64,000 bases of DNA from Plantago ovata (taxonomy: Eukaryota > Streptophyta > Magnoliopsida > Lamiales > Plantaginaceae), in the NCBI GenBank assembly GCA_028274465.1, contig CM051458.1:36308744-36372743 (forward strand), in the 5' to 3' direction. Below, one piece after another: positions 11,101 to 22,114 of this stretch. The notes beneath the pieces are model-generated. The model saw nothing but the letters and a program-made list of their open reading frames with translations. It ran no database searches and had not been told where the DNA came from. A program made the translations under genes and the position numbers. Position 1 is the first letter of the stretch. Every line of letters begins with the position of its first letter.

Positions 11101-12387
11101 TTGGATGCAAGAGATCGCTACCTATCTCACGAATGGTAGCCTTCCTCGTGATAAGGCTGAAGCAAGGAAAATCAAAGGAAAGGCAGGCCGCTACATCATG
11201 CAAGGAGACTACTTTTACAAGAGATCCTTCGAGGGAGTCTACTTGAGATGCGTCGCCGAACAAGAAGTGCAAAAACTTCTGGGAGAAATGCACAGAGGAA
11301 GTTGCGGAGATCATGCCGGAGGAAGAACCCTCGCGCAAAAAATCATCCGCCAAGGATACTACTGGCCCACTGTTCGTGAAGAAGCTGCCCGATTTGTAAG
11401 AAGGTGCGAGGAGTGTCAATTGCACGCCAATTTGATCAATGTCCCGGCGAAACCTCTCATGCCCATTACCATCACTTGCCCTTTCAACATATGGGGCATT
11501 GACATAGTCGGTCCTTTCCCGAGAGGCACGGGTCAAAAGAAATTCATCATTGTTGCGGTTGACTTTGGTCATGAGTTGGTTTTCGAGCTCCTCGTAAAGC
11601 TCGAACGCCCTGACTTCGCCGCTTATACTTTAGCAAGTGGGCGGAGGTTGAGGCAGTGTCTACTATCACCGAACAAAGGGTGATAAACTTTGTATGGAGA
11701 AACATCGTGCGTCGATTTGGCTTGCCGAGAGTCCCCATCTCGGATAATGGTGCTCAATTCTGTGGCCAAAGATTCAATGAATGGTGCAAGGAAATGAAGA
11801 TTGAGAGGAGGTACACCTCGGTAGGACATCCTCAATCCAACGGGCGAAAAGAGGCAGTCAACAAAATCCTTGTCAACAACTTGCAAAAGAGATTTGCCAC
11901 CAACAAGGATTGGGTCGACGAACTTGATGGAGTGGTATGGGCATATGGCACAACTTCAAAAACAGCTACAAGAGAGACTCCCTTCTCTCTAGTTTATAGT
12001 TCTGAAGCAGTCATACCAGCGGAAGTGGCGGTAGAAACCCTCAGGATCCAAGGGTATCAACCCGAGGACAATCATACCGAGAGGCTGTTCGATCTGGAGA
12101 CGGTAAGCGAAGCGAGAACCAATGCCTTAGCCAACATCCTCAGATATCAAGCACTGATCGCGAAGACCTAAAACAAGGGCGTAAAGGAGAGAGACTTCCA
12201 AGTAGGAGACTTAGTACTCCGAAGAGCGGACATTCTGGGCAAAGTTGGGAAGATGCAACCCAACTGGGAAGGCCCCTACAAGATAGTTGAAGCAAGATCC
12301 AATGGAAGCTATCGTCTCCAAGACATGGAGGGAAGAGTATTGAAGAACCCGTGGAATACTTCCAACCTCCAGAGGTTCTATGCCTGA
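8168..12387 (+). pseudogene. pol: Tat-A pol: protease, RT, two RNase H domains, integrase
   Basis: Protease motif VDTGCSANLIF lies near 8,268-8,300. Reverse transcriptase at about 9,000-9,730 includes YVDDILVKSK (about 9,587-9,616). A Ty3-type RNase H is at about 10,000-10,330 and a second, archaeal-type RNase H starts at HVDGSSSGKNGG (about 10,631). Integrase follows, with an HHCC finger (11,286-11,420), first Asp in WGIDIVGPF, second in ISDNGAQF, then NGRKEA for Glu. Breaks are TGA at 8,585-8,587, TAA at 9,734-9,736, TAG at 9,770-9,772, an insert of roughly 60 bp at about 11,565-11,630 that shifts the frame inside the integrase core, and TAA at about 12,169. The C-terminal tail ends at 12,387. 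The double RNase H assigns it to the Tat lineage. Confidence 0.9.
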
Positions 12388-13221
12388 GTTGTTTTAATGA
12401 ACAAGCTTTTTGAAGAGCTCCTGTGAAGGCCCAAGATCGAGAAGGAGTCCTCACAAGCTTGTGTGAGAGGTACCCTCATATTTTACGGTCCAAGTTGTTT
12501 GATTCAAAGATGTTGTAAGAAAGCCGGCCGAGAAGCCCCCCATTGTAATTGTATTTCCGACAAATCAATACAATGCCTATCTTTCAACAAAGAAAATGTT
12601 CAAGTATAGAATTGCTATACTCAAAAAAGAATAAAAAGCTACTCGACCAAGAGAGCTTGCTCGATCCATGAAAAAGATCCCCGCTCTCTCATCTTTTGAG
12701 AAAATTAATCGAGACACTATTTAAAGAAGTGAAAACGAGGAAGGCAAAGAAATCGAGCAGGAGGAGCTCAATACTTGATTTTTCTGGCTCAACACTTAGA
12801 GTTTTTTCTGAGTTAGCAAGAAAATCGACAAGCACAAGGATTACTTTGATAGCTCGAGGAGCTTAACTCGAAGCATTACTAATGAAGATTACTCTTCCGA
12901 TCAAAGGCGCGAGGAAACATCCTCCTCGTCTCTAACTTATACATGTTTAACTACTCTATCAAGTTATACGTCATAACAAAAATTAGAGTTAGTAAAAAAC
13001 ACAAGTATAAGCAAGAAAACGAAGAGCAACAAACTTTTTATTGAAGGAAAAGAGCGAAGAGACAAAAGTTGATAATTTATATTAAAACAAAGGGATATGT
13101 TTCAACAAGTGCCACCAAGGGCTGAATAGAAAAAGGAAAATTGTTCGGAAAAAACGAAAAGTACGAAAAAAAGAAAAGTTTACAACATCACCGAGCATAC
13201 TCGGTCTTCAGGCTCCTCGAT
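12388..13221 (+). other. Non-coding stretch after Tat-A pol
   Basis: AT-rich sequence with scattered CTCGAGGA and TCCTCG words. I see no coding signal on either strand. It would serve as the 3' end region of the antisense gene that stops at 13,222. Confidence 0.5.
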
Positions 13222-16200
13222 TCAACGGGTCCGACTACCTGAGAGGTTAATAACCGGGGCACTCGCACTAGTTGCTCCATGCACCGGGCTTAGCAATTCT
13301 TGGATCTCGGCGGCGTCTCGCTCTTGAGCCTGAGATTCCTTAATAGCCTTCTCGTATAGGACCAGCTCAGGCTCGACGAAGTCTGCTTCTCGCCTAATAA
13401 TCGGATCGCTCACTTTAACCCAAGTAGCGTTGCGGAGAGCTGCCTTCTCAAACGGGTAAAGGATCCCAGTCCTTAGGCACTCTGGGACCCATGAAGGGAG
13501 ATAAGCCGGTTTGCTTGGATAAGGCACTTCTGGGTCGGTCACCAGCTCCCCGAACTCGCACACTTCGTGCATCTCCTCGGTTATCTCCTCATCGGGGTAG
13601 TGATACAGGTCTTCGCGCCTACCAGGGTGCAGGTCCTCGCGATTGTCCGGATCAAAATCAGTTGGAAGCATGTTGACTCGTTTTAGCTGGCCGATACAGG
13701 AGAAGAAGCCCTCCTCGCGCGAAGAGACTCGCACATCTTGCTGGGCCATTTTGTATGTGTCGGAGGCCATGAAGTCGCGAGCAGTGGCAAGGCGGCTTCC
13801 CTTGAGGAAGAAAAGGACGCTGGTCTTGAATTTTTCCATACAAATCGACAAGGTGGCATAAGCCCCCTTGTAGCCCTTGGTCCTCGCCTTATCCTTAGAA
13901 AGCTCCTTCTCTAGGAGATCGACCTTGGCATAGAGCTTGCCGGTCTCTGCCTCAGCAACCTTGTTCTTGTCTTCCGAGGCTGCCAGTCTCTTCTCCAGGT
14001 CCTCGATCACTATGCCTATATCAGTGCGATCAGCTGCTATTTGTCCATAGGCTTCCTTCAACTGCTCAAGCTACAACAAAGAAATACACAGTTAGCGAGA
14101 AGAATAATTTCATACTCAGAAAATTCATTGGGAAAAGATAAGTAAGGATACCTGAAGCGAGCACATGCTCAGCTCGTGCGCGCGATCCAGGTCGCTCATT
14201 TGGATGAGCCTCTTCACCTCATCTTGACCTGTAGCGGCCACCTTCCCTTTCTTGCGAGGAGGCTCATTGTTACCCCCAAGCGTAAGCTTCCTCGACCCCT
14301 TCTTAGCCGCTGGCATCTTAGGCCTCTTCTCGGGCTCTACTGCAGCAGCCTCCTCGGCCTGCTTCGCCTGTTTAGCCGCCGCTTCTCCCTCGGCCTTTTT
14401 CAGAGCATCTACCGGGTTCTCGCACGTCTCGAGACCCTCTTGTACCAAGGCATCTCGATGATGCGAAGCACTCCTCGGAGGGGAAAGGTTCAGAGAACCG
14501 AGGATCTTCGTCTCCTTATTTGCTAGTCGTTGCTTCCTTCGTTGCTCTTCCTTAGCTGCAAGAGTCTTCGACATTATCCAGTTGAACCAATAAGCTGTGG
14601 AGGAAAAAACACAAGTTAGTAAAGAAAGCGAGAAGTAGAAAAAGCGAGAAGGCAAGTAAAATTGAGCACATTGCAAGCAAGCAAAAAAGAAGAAAAAGAC
14701 AAGTATGAAGGCAAGTATGAAATTATTCTAAGCGTACCGAAGAGCACATCGTTCGAGAACCGGTTCCCCGTGTACCCAGTGTAAGCATAAGGCGAAAGCC
14801 CAGCTAAGTAAGGAAGAGGTTGAAGAACGAGACCCCAGTAGAAGTACTTCTCGGGATTAGGTCCTCGGTTCTTCTCCTCGAGCTCCAAGACCCAGGGGTC
14901 TACCTCAGCGGGCAAAGGATGCTTCTCGGCTATTTTTCCTCGATACATCAGTTTTGGAACTCCCCACTCCGCATCCTCCTCGCTCATGTTCGGTAACTTC
15001 TTCTTCTTGATATAGAAGTACCGATGGAACCATTTGTAGCCCGAGGAGCTGGGAGCGTCCATGATGAAGCCCAGGCCTGGTCGCGCGTTGAAGTAGTAAA
15101 AGTACTTGTTCCCTGAGCTCATCAAGACCCGGAAAAGCTGATTAAAGTTATGGAAATTCAGCTCGAGCCCGTTCTTCTTGCAGAAAACGCCGAAACAGAC
15201 TAAGGTACCAAAAGAACTTGGCACTAGTTCCCAAGGAGCGATCCCCAAGGTATTGAAAATGTCTCGGAAAGCCTCGCAGAAAGGCAAGATCCATCCTCGA
15301 TCTAGGATCAAGTAGTGAACGACCATGTATCCTAGAGGAGCATTGTAGAAAGTCTGGTCATCCTTCGGAACGAGGATGTCGAACTTACTCTCAGGAAGGG
15401 AGTACTTCCATCGGAGAGTAGCGATCTCATCCACCTTCACAGTAGAGGCAGTTGTTGGGATGATGTCGTCCTCGTTCTTCTCACCCTCAGGATCGGGGAG
15501 GTCCACGTTGCGAGCACTCTTTGTGACCTTGTTCTGAGCAGCCTTGCTGGACTTAGGCTCCTCAACGACCTTAGCTTTCTCACTCTTGCTGGAGCGAGAG
15601 CGCTTCTTCGCTCTCTTAGGCTCCCGGTACTAGCCTTTGCTTGGTCGGCTGCTCGCTGCGCGAGATGAAGCTGAAACTCTTGTTCTTCTAAAGGATTGGG
15701 TGGTCGGGTGTTACTCAGAAACGAGAAGTCGATTGTGCGAGGATCCACTGAGTGATAGCTGGTCTCCTCCTCGGGAGCGTACCTATGCACATCTCTCAGA
15801 GCTTGCATGTGCATCTCCAATATAGAAGGAGACAAGGGTGATGCAGTGCTCGGACCAGCTTCATTCCTGTGCACGTCCATTAAGGCCAGGGGAGGTTCCT
15901 CCTCGTCATCGGTGACTATGGTTCGACGAATAGTTTGAGGAGGGAACCTAACTCTCTTCGGCAGTGAGTTAGTTCGAGGAGATGTAGCGTCATCATCATC
16001 ATCGCTCTCATCATCGTTGTCATTGCTATCAATTAGCACGATACCCTTTCCGCGTTGAACGGAGTGATCACCCTCCTCGTATAAAGACAGAGCCAAGTCG
16101 GGTCGCTCCGTGTCATCCATGTCCTCGATCCGAATATTAGTAGGAGGCACTACATTTACAGCACCGTAATTTCTGTCGTGTACTTGGGCGGCTAAGGTGA

Positions 16201-16644
16201 TTAACTCCGCGGACACCCCGTGATTAGAAGGACCCCCTCCTCCTCGGTCCTGTCATCAATGAAGTCGTCGTCTTCACTACGACGCCTCTTACGAGTAACA
16301 AGTTGGTATGCATCCTCCTCCTCCTCGCTTTCATCTTCATCACCCTCCTCGTCATTAGCGTCTTCGCCTTCTTCACCCTCTTCGAGATTCTCCTCATCGG
16401 ATCCTTCCTCCTCTCCGGATTCAACAACGGGCTCCTCGCCCGCAGAAGCATGCTCCAAGGTGTTGTCCAAGAACGTCACCGATATGTCTGACGTATCGGC
16501 TGACGTAGTATGGTCACTCCCATACTCTCCAACTTCACAGTGATTCTGGTTGTCGTCGCTCCTCTCGGACATCCTAAAGGGGTAGGCGAAGAAGGAGTTA
16601 GGATGGTTTGTGATAGTCCGAGAGGTCCTTTTAGGTATATTCAT
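13222..16644 (-). pseudogene. Antisense additional gene of Tat-A (Transposase_28-like), with introns
   Basis: Three coding blocks run opposite to the element: 16,644-14,738, 14,594-14,152 and 14,070-13,222. They are joined by GT-AG introns at 14,595-14,737 (143 bp) and 14,071-14,151 (81 bp). The first block starts acidic (long Glu/Asp runs), then has a basic segment near 15,600-15,500 that could be a nuclear signal. It then has a globular part (about 15,450-14,740) resembling the family called putative gypsy-type transposon (Transposase_28). The later blocks are Lys/Ala-rich, then coiled-coil-like. Frameshifts near 16,210 and 15,635 break it. Antisense additional ORFs are known in Tat elements such as Grande1. 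Function is unknown. Confidence 0.7.
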
Positions 16645-17356
16645 TATGTTCGACCTCCCGAACGGAGAAAAATCTCAAAAAGAAGAGCAAGAGCAAATAT
16701 AATGAAAAAGAAGTTATTCTACAGAGCGACCAACCGCTCGAAACAGGCAAGAGCGAGCACGCATATAAACAGGCAAGAGCGAGCATACATATAAAGGATC
16801 GAGGAGAAATAGAGCGACCAACCGCTCGAAAGAGTTGTGATTTCTAGCAGTTACAGGCTTAAATAGGAGGCAAAAGGGGATGAACAGAAAAACAAAAAGG
16901 GGGGCATGCGCGTCTACAGGCTCAATTAATACATAAGAAACGACGGTGACGTGCGATTCAAGGTCCATTTACATTTTATTAGGTCCATAGGAGTGTTGGC
17001 CGTTTCAGGGCCGCCGCCCGCCAGCAAAATTTCAGGTGACAGAAACGGGGAAGAGCATACGGCAAAATGAAAACGGAAATAGCAAAATCAAGCAAAAGGA
17101 AAGCAATTAAAGCATGTAATCGGAATAAGGATACAGAAACTTACTTGGAAGTGAGTGATTGAAGGCTGGAAACTGGAATGTAAGCCCGGAAAGGTGGAGT
17201 ACGCCTGAAAAACTAGAAATCGACGCCGGAATAAGGTCCTCGCTCTATTTTTGTATCGATGAAGTCGCTCTTCGGTCACTTAAAAAGGATCCTCGCTCTC
17301 TACTTTTGCTCTAAGAAGTTATGTTGCGAAAAGTGTGGAATGATGCGGTATCGACC

Positions 17357-17364
17357 TATTTATA
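17357..17364 (-). promoter_or_regulatory. Candidate TATA box for the antisense gene
   Basis: The minus strand reads CTATAAATAGG, a strong plant TATA context. It lies 210 bp upstream of a consensus splice donor and about 710 bp upstream of the first long antisense ORF. No transcript data support it here. Confidence 0.5.
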
Positions 17365-18020
17365 GAAGGGTATCTCGGGAATACGAACCGTCGCATACCC
17401 TCGCTCCATCCGGGCCGAACACGTGGCCACTATCAACGACTCAGATCACAGCTGCCTGGCAAATTTACAGATTTACTCTCCACGCTCCCGCTTTGACACT
17501 CCTTCCCAGGTGAACGCGAATTACCTAGTCACACCAAATAATCCGCGGAGCGAGGACCAAGTCACGTGGATTAATAAAGGAGTTACGCGCAACCATTCAC
17601 CCGAGGAGAAAAATTTGACCGATCCATTTTACGGGATCGAGGAGCCACTTTCTCACGAAACTTCTCGAGATAATTTGCAAAGAAAAAGGTGGCAAGAAGT
17701 CATTCCATTCCATTCACTCACAATTATCTCCTCGAGATAATTTACAACGAAGATAGCGAAGAGGCAAAAAATCGAACACCTATTCCCACCAAGGAACACT
17801 TACCCGGATCCGATCTCTGTCCAGCAAATATACCCTTTTATAAGGTCCGAGCAACGTCTGCTCGCACCCTATAAAAAACGTGGGGGGGAGGGAGAGATAG
17901 GAGGAGGGAAAGCCACCAAGGCGCGAATACGGAAATCATTTTTTGCCCACTACTAGTCGAGGCTCTGCTCGACCTCTACTTCAACATAGTTCCTCAACTA
18001 TCTTCTACAAAGATACTTGG

Positions 18021-18032
18021 AAACTAGGGGGA
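18021..18032 (+). other. Polypurine tract of Tat-A
   Basis: AAACTAGGGGGA lies just before the 3' LTR that starts at 18,037. It is short and interrupted by CT, so the exact tract is uncertain. Confidence 0.55.
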
Positions 18033-18036
18033 CATA

Positions 18037-18872
18037 TGTTGGTGTTGAAATATGTCCAGTCCGCATGTACGAACTGGAGCGGTCTAAGAGTGCGACGAAG
18101 CATCAAAGGCCGTCCCTCAAGGGGCGCGACCACACCCAAGTATGTCCCTAAGGTGTGGATCAACCAACATAGGGTCCGACCATCACTAAGAGGCCAACCC
18201 TCAAGATAACCTCACTACAAGGACAATGCAGCTATTGGGCTCGAGGAGCATCTCTAGGGCTCGAGGAGGACCTTACGTCAAGGTGACACCCTCCGAGAGA
18301 AACTAGGCAGAGCACTACTCAGGCCACATACGTAAGAGGAAGGCACGAGGACCAAGGGCGACAACCCATGGTCGCTCCTTGTGGGACCCGTCTTCCGGAT
18401 TACTTCATGGGACCCGAAAAGTCCATATTGCCCTCTAAACCCTAGCCAAGATGTTTGGGCCAAAGCCCATGGACCTCTTTAATGGGCTTGGGCCTAAGGA
18501 GGCTTCAATCTCGTCCGGACACTTGTCACGATCCTACATGGAGTGACATTAAAATACTACGAGTATATAAGAAGCTCATTCATTACCTAGCGGGTTAGCA
18601 TTAACACCTCTCACCTACCACTCACCCACCACATTTACCACTCGTACTAGGGAAGCCTCACAACTCCCTACACGTAAAGTCATCCCTCCGGTTTGATCCT
18701 CGACAAACCGGGCACGAGGTACTAACGCCCCCTCCAGTCTATTTCAGGTACGAGGAAGCTACAAGAAGGTTCCCTATTACTTCAAGAGGAACACTACATG
18801 AAGAAGACCTAGAGTAGCTTACTGTGACGATCCATTGCGAACTTAGAAAGAAGCACGAATTACCCTTCAACA
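18037..18872 (+). repeat. 3' LTR of Tat-A
   Basis: 836 bp, nearly identical to 190-1,028. It ends CAACA and is followed by the target duplication CTCAC and then Tat-B sequence. Confidence 0.93.
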
Positions 18873-19676
18873 CTCACAACTTTCAAACTTTTGGATTTCT
18901 TCTGTGATGGCGCTCTTCAGGGGCGGAACCAGGAATTATTGTTAGGGGGGCGAACATCATTTTTTGAAAGTTCGGGGGAGGGGGGGTGCGAAAAGTTGAA
19001 AAATTCTAAAAAATCCCTTTAAAATTTTTGAAAAATCGTATATTCCTTCTAAAAAAAAATTTTTTGGGGGACGGAGGCCCCCACCGGCCCCCTGGCGCTC
19101 TTGTACTCTCGGCTAGTGAATCCTTCTTTGTTTTGAACTTTCCCGATATTTGCTTCTTGGCCAATTGAGAGTCAGTGAAGAGGTGGAGCTTCTTCACTTC
19201 AAGTGCTTTTGCCATACGTAGAGCTATGAGGATAGCTTCATACTTAGCTTTATTATTGGAGACCGGAAAGCTTAGAGTAACGGCGTACTCGAGCTCCGCT
19301 CCTCCTGGACTTTTGAAGTAGATTCCTATCCCGCCATTTTTTCCCAAGGAAGATCCATCAACATGAAGAATCCACACATCCCCGTCATCGGTGAGCTTTT
19401 AGGTTTCGAAGAGACATTCTCCTTAGCCTTGGGCTCCTCGGTTTTTTCTGCTAGGAACACTTCGTGTCTCTTCCTCTTCGATTGTGACATCTCTTTGAGG
19501 GCTTTCAGGGCATCATCTAAAGTTTGCATTGTCTCGCTCTGTTGTGGTCGCTCCTCGACCATCATCATCACATTTTGGCTTTCTGGAGGGTTTTCCTCTG
19601 ACACTTCCTTAGAGGGATACTCTACCGGGGAGTCGGCAATAACTTGGGGCTTTTTTGGCCAACGGGGCTTGATAGT
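18873..19676 (-). pseudogene. pol: Tat-B pol, second RNase H segment
   Basis: Minus-strand continuation of Tat-B between the 19.7-kb insertion and the Tat-A insertion. At 19,604-19,326 it encodes the linker, and from 19,377 the archaeal-type RNase H with HVDGSSLGKNGG. A shift occurs near 19,360, where the two frames overlap. The coding stretch is broken at 19,094-18,918 by a MITE and ends at 18,873. Its sequence closely follows Tat-A 10,320-10,920. Confidence 0.87.
18918..19094. mobile_element. 177-bp hAT-type MITE
   Basis: Comparison with Tat-A shows an extra block here. It begins CAGGGGCGGAACC and ends GGCCCCCTG, and is flanked by the 8-bp duplication GCGCTCTT (18,910-18,917 and 19,095-19,102). 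An 8-bp duplication with CAGGGG ends is typical of hAT elements. It is non-coding and has G- and A-rich runs. Confidence 0.8.
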
Positions 19677-20872
19677 TGATGAACGTGTATTTTACACTTT
19701 CATTCGAGTCTTTTTCACCAATTTATCTATCCTCTAGGTTAAATTAGCTCATACTTTAGTGCATTTTATTAGAATAGTGTCACGTTTCCCTTTTCTTTGC
19801 ATTTTTCAGGTTTTAGGTAGAAAACATATTTTTATGGGCAATATTGATGAAGAGGACGAAGTTTTGGTGTTTCGAGGACATTCGTGGTGTATCTAGAAGG
19901 TTACGAATGAGATTTGAGGCCTAGGGGACGAGTTTCAAGGCTTAAAGGTCACTAGAAGGCAAAATCCGAGTCCGAAAAGGAAACCAAGTCCAAAAACTCG
20001 CTAATCACCGACTGGAGGTCTCGGGCGAACGGGGGGCGGTTCGCCCGGTTCCAGGCGGTTCGCCTGGCATCCCGGGCGGTTCGCCCCGTGCTTATCGTAG
20101 CCTATATATATGTTTCACTTGTTTAGTCGTTTTTCAGACATTTTCACATTATTTTGAGAGACAAATTCTCCAGAGCTTGTTCTGGGAATTATTAGCATAG
20201 AAGACTCTTTTTCTTATTGATTTGGAAGCTTTAGCATAGAGATTGGACATCTTTGATTTTCGATTCTTGCTTGTGAGTTAGCAATTCATCGGAGATTGAC
20301 AACCTTCGTTGGTAACTTGTATCTCACGATTTTTCTGCTTTTATTTATTTCATTCAACATGTTTTCATTCAATCTTGCTTTGATTCTTGTTGATTGCAAT
20401 TTATCTATGAGTAGCTAAATCTATTGTGGTGATAGTATGTGATTTCTTAGCTAGGGTTCTTGATTATGCATGAGTGGCTTCACGCGTTTAAGACTTGATT
20501 TATTGTTTTATTTCTTTGATCTATCTAAGCCATCTATCTTCGTAGTGTTGAATTGAAAGGAACATATAGGACAATTCATGATCATAGATCTCTATACAAA
20601 CTTCAAGTACTTCATGCATGATTATTACCCGTTGCTTTGAATGATCATACTATCACTAACTTCCATCATATTGATAAGAAAAATATGTGCTTTGCTTGAT
20701 TTCTGATTTATAGTTTAAGTTAAATTAGATAAAGCTAGTTATAGTCCTTAGAGATCGACACTCGAGGTTATTTTACTTCTACACTACGTGCCTTGGTTTT
20801 CGTTGTAGTTGTGATGCCTTTGGCTAAAAATAAATTTATTTGGTTAATTGAGTCTGACAATCTCGTTCATCA
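19677..20872 (+). repeat. 5' LTR of TR-GAG-2
   Basis: 1,196 bp, TGATGA to TTCATCA. GC-rich palindromic motifs fill 20,029-20,086, followed by TATATATA at 20,103-20,110. The segment at about 20,211-20,515 is missing from the 3' LTR. Confidence 0.9.
20103..20110 (+). promoter_or_regulatory. TATA box with upstream GC-rich palindrome array
   Basis: TATATATA lies about 15 bp downstream of the last of three or more copies of GGCGGTTCGCC. The same arrangement recurs at 40,101-40,177 and, on the minus strand, in both LTRs of TR-GAG-1. Confidence 0.55.
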
Positions 20873-20875
20873 AAT

Positions 20876-20893
20876 TGGCGCCGCTGTCGGGGA
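20876..20893 (+). other. Primer-binding site of TR-GAG-2
   Basis: TGGCGCCGCTGTCGGGGA begins three bases after the LTR. It is the tRNA-Asp-type site of TR-GAG-1 with two changes. Confidence 0.78.
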
Positions 20894-21202
20894 CTATACT
20901 CCTTTTTTCTCTTTAGCTTATTCATATTTTCAGCATTCAATTCCCTACAGAAGAACAGGCTCTGGGAGTTTGCTCTCAAAAAATTTCACTTTCTTACCCT
21001 ATTTCTTTCCCCCTATCTTTTTCAGTAAATTCATCTAATCTGATCTTGGTTACCTTGCGTGCTTGTGCGCTCGAAGTTCTTGGTTACATTGTGTTTGTTT
21101 GCACTCTTTGTGTTTTTCTTTGCAAATTTTTGTTTTTTCTTTTGTGGATTCTGCTCCTTGGTTTCTTGTTTCCTCATGTGCAGAAACTAGTCACATGAAA
21201 GG
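20894..21202 (+). other. Leader of TR-GAG-2
   Basis: T-rich untranslated leader between the primer-binding site and the gag ATG. No feature beyond short TTTG repeats is visible. Confidence 0.5.
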
Positions 21203-22114
21203 ATGAGTCAACGAGTTTCGTTGCACCGGTATGTGATGCCTCGAGGGCCTTGCATAACATTGGATGGAGATTGCAAGGATTATGACTTTGATCCTTCGTA
21301 CTACTCCATTCTCTCCATGTTTTCGATGGGTGATGATCCAAGAGGGTTCTTAGACACGTACGAGGAAGGTGTGTTGAGGATACCTCGTGAGAATGTGGAG
21401 GGGGTTATTTTATCACATGAGCAACTTTGTATGAGAGGATTTATGGGAGCCTTGAAAGGGTATGCTCGAGGATGGCTCAGAATCCCGCCGGAAAAATCAT
21501 TGCGCACTTGGGGTGAAGTAACCAGCAAGTTTCTGGAACATTGGGATAGGGACTCACCTCCCGGGTCAAGGGCATGGACGTCTCGCTTCAGTAGTCAGCC
21601 ACCAGAAATCGACATTGCCGATGAATAGGAATTTGGAGAAGAATCCATTGATGAAGTCTCCTCAGTGCTTAGCTTGGATTCCACGTCCTTACTTGCGGAT
21701 GTCGAGGTTGTTGGTCAAGAGGAAGTCGTGGAAGAGGTGAAGACTGAATCCATTGCTTCACTTGAGTCAGAAGGTGATGGCGTGAGTTGTGTTGAGGGCG
21801 AGGAGCCAATCTCTGAGGATTTTGGTGTCTCTAAATCAATTGCGGCAGATACTCTTGATCTTGACTCCTACGTTCTGGTCCATGCACCCACCTATGAGTT
21901 CCAAAGGAGTTTTGATCCTCTTTTCTCTTTTTATTTTCCATCTGATTCCCTTGGTTATTTTTTAGATTTAGATTTTATTGGTTTTGTTAATTTTAGTTTT
22001 CAGGGTATCATGGACTTGCTTGAGCAGATACGGAGAGGAGCCAAGGATGGTTCCCAAGATGCGAGGAGTAATGAAACGGGTGCACAAGATTCGTTTCCAT
22101 TCAATAATGGATAA
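21203..22114 (+). pseudogene. gag: Gag of TR-GAG-2 (one internal stop)
   Basis: One frame runs from the ATG at 21,203 to 22,114 with a single TAG at 21,626-21,628. The N-terminal 120 residues are a Gag-core-like region (pattern RTWGEVTSKFLEHW near the end of the first part), similar in layout to the TR-GAG-1 Gag. The second half is acidic, then aromatic and hydrophobic, and has no zinc knuckle. It is shorter than the 427-residue relative. The copia insertion begins about 680 bp downstream. Confidence 0.7.

Larger units (their letters stand above)
16645..18036 (+). other. 3' untranslated region of Tat-A, containing the antisense promoter
   Basis: No ORF of note on the plus strand. The minus strand carries the putative leader of the antisense gene: TATA box at 17,357-17,364, then a donor-like CCAAG/GTAAGTTTC at 17,145/17,144, suggesting a 5'-leader intron that ends near the start codon region at about 16,650. 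A G-rich run lies at 17,880-17,910. Confidence 0.55.
190..18872 (+). mobile_element. Tat-A: full-length Ty3/gypsy retrotransposon, Tat lineage
   Basis: The element has two LTRs of 839 and 836 bp that begin TGTTGG and end TTCAACA. They are flanked by the 5-bp target duplication CTCAC. In order it holds a primer-binding site, gag, protease, reverse transcriptase, RNase H, a second RNase H, integrase, a long 3' region with an antisense gene, a polypurine tract and the 3' LTR. The double RNase H marks the Tat lineage. Removing the 4.8-kb nested element leaves about 13.9 kb. Several stops and frameshifts make it non-coding as it stands. It is inserted in Tat-B, a copy of the same family in the opposite orientation. 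Confidence 0.93.

Noticed and set aside
16201-16543. Plus-strand Ser-rich ORF opposite the antisense gene
   Set aside because: It is the mirror of Glu/Asp codon runs on the minus strand; the minus frame fits the downstream blocks and splice sites.
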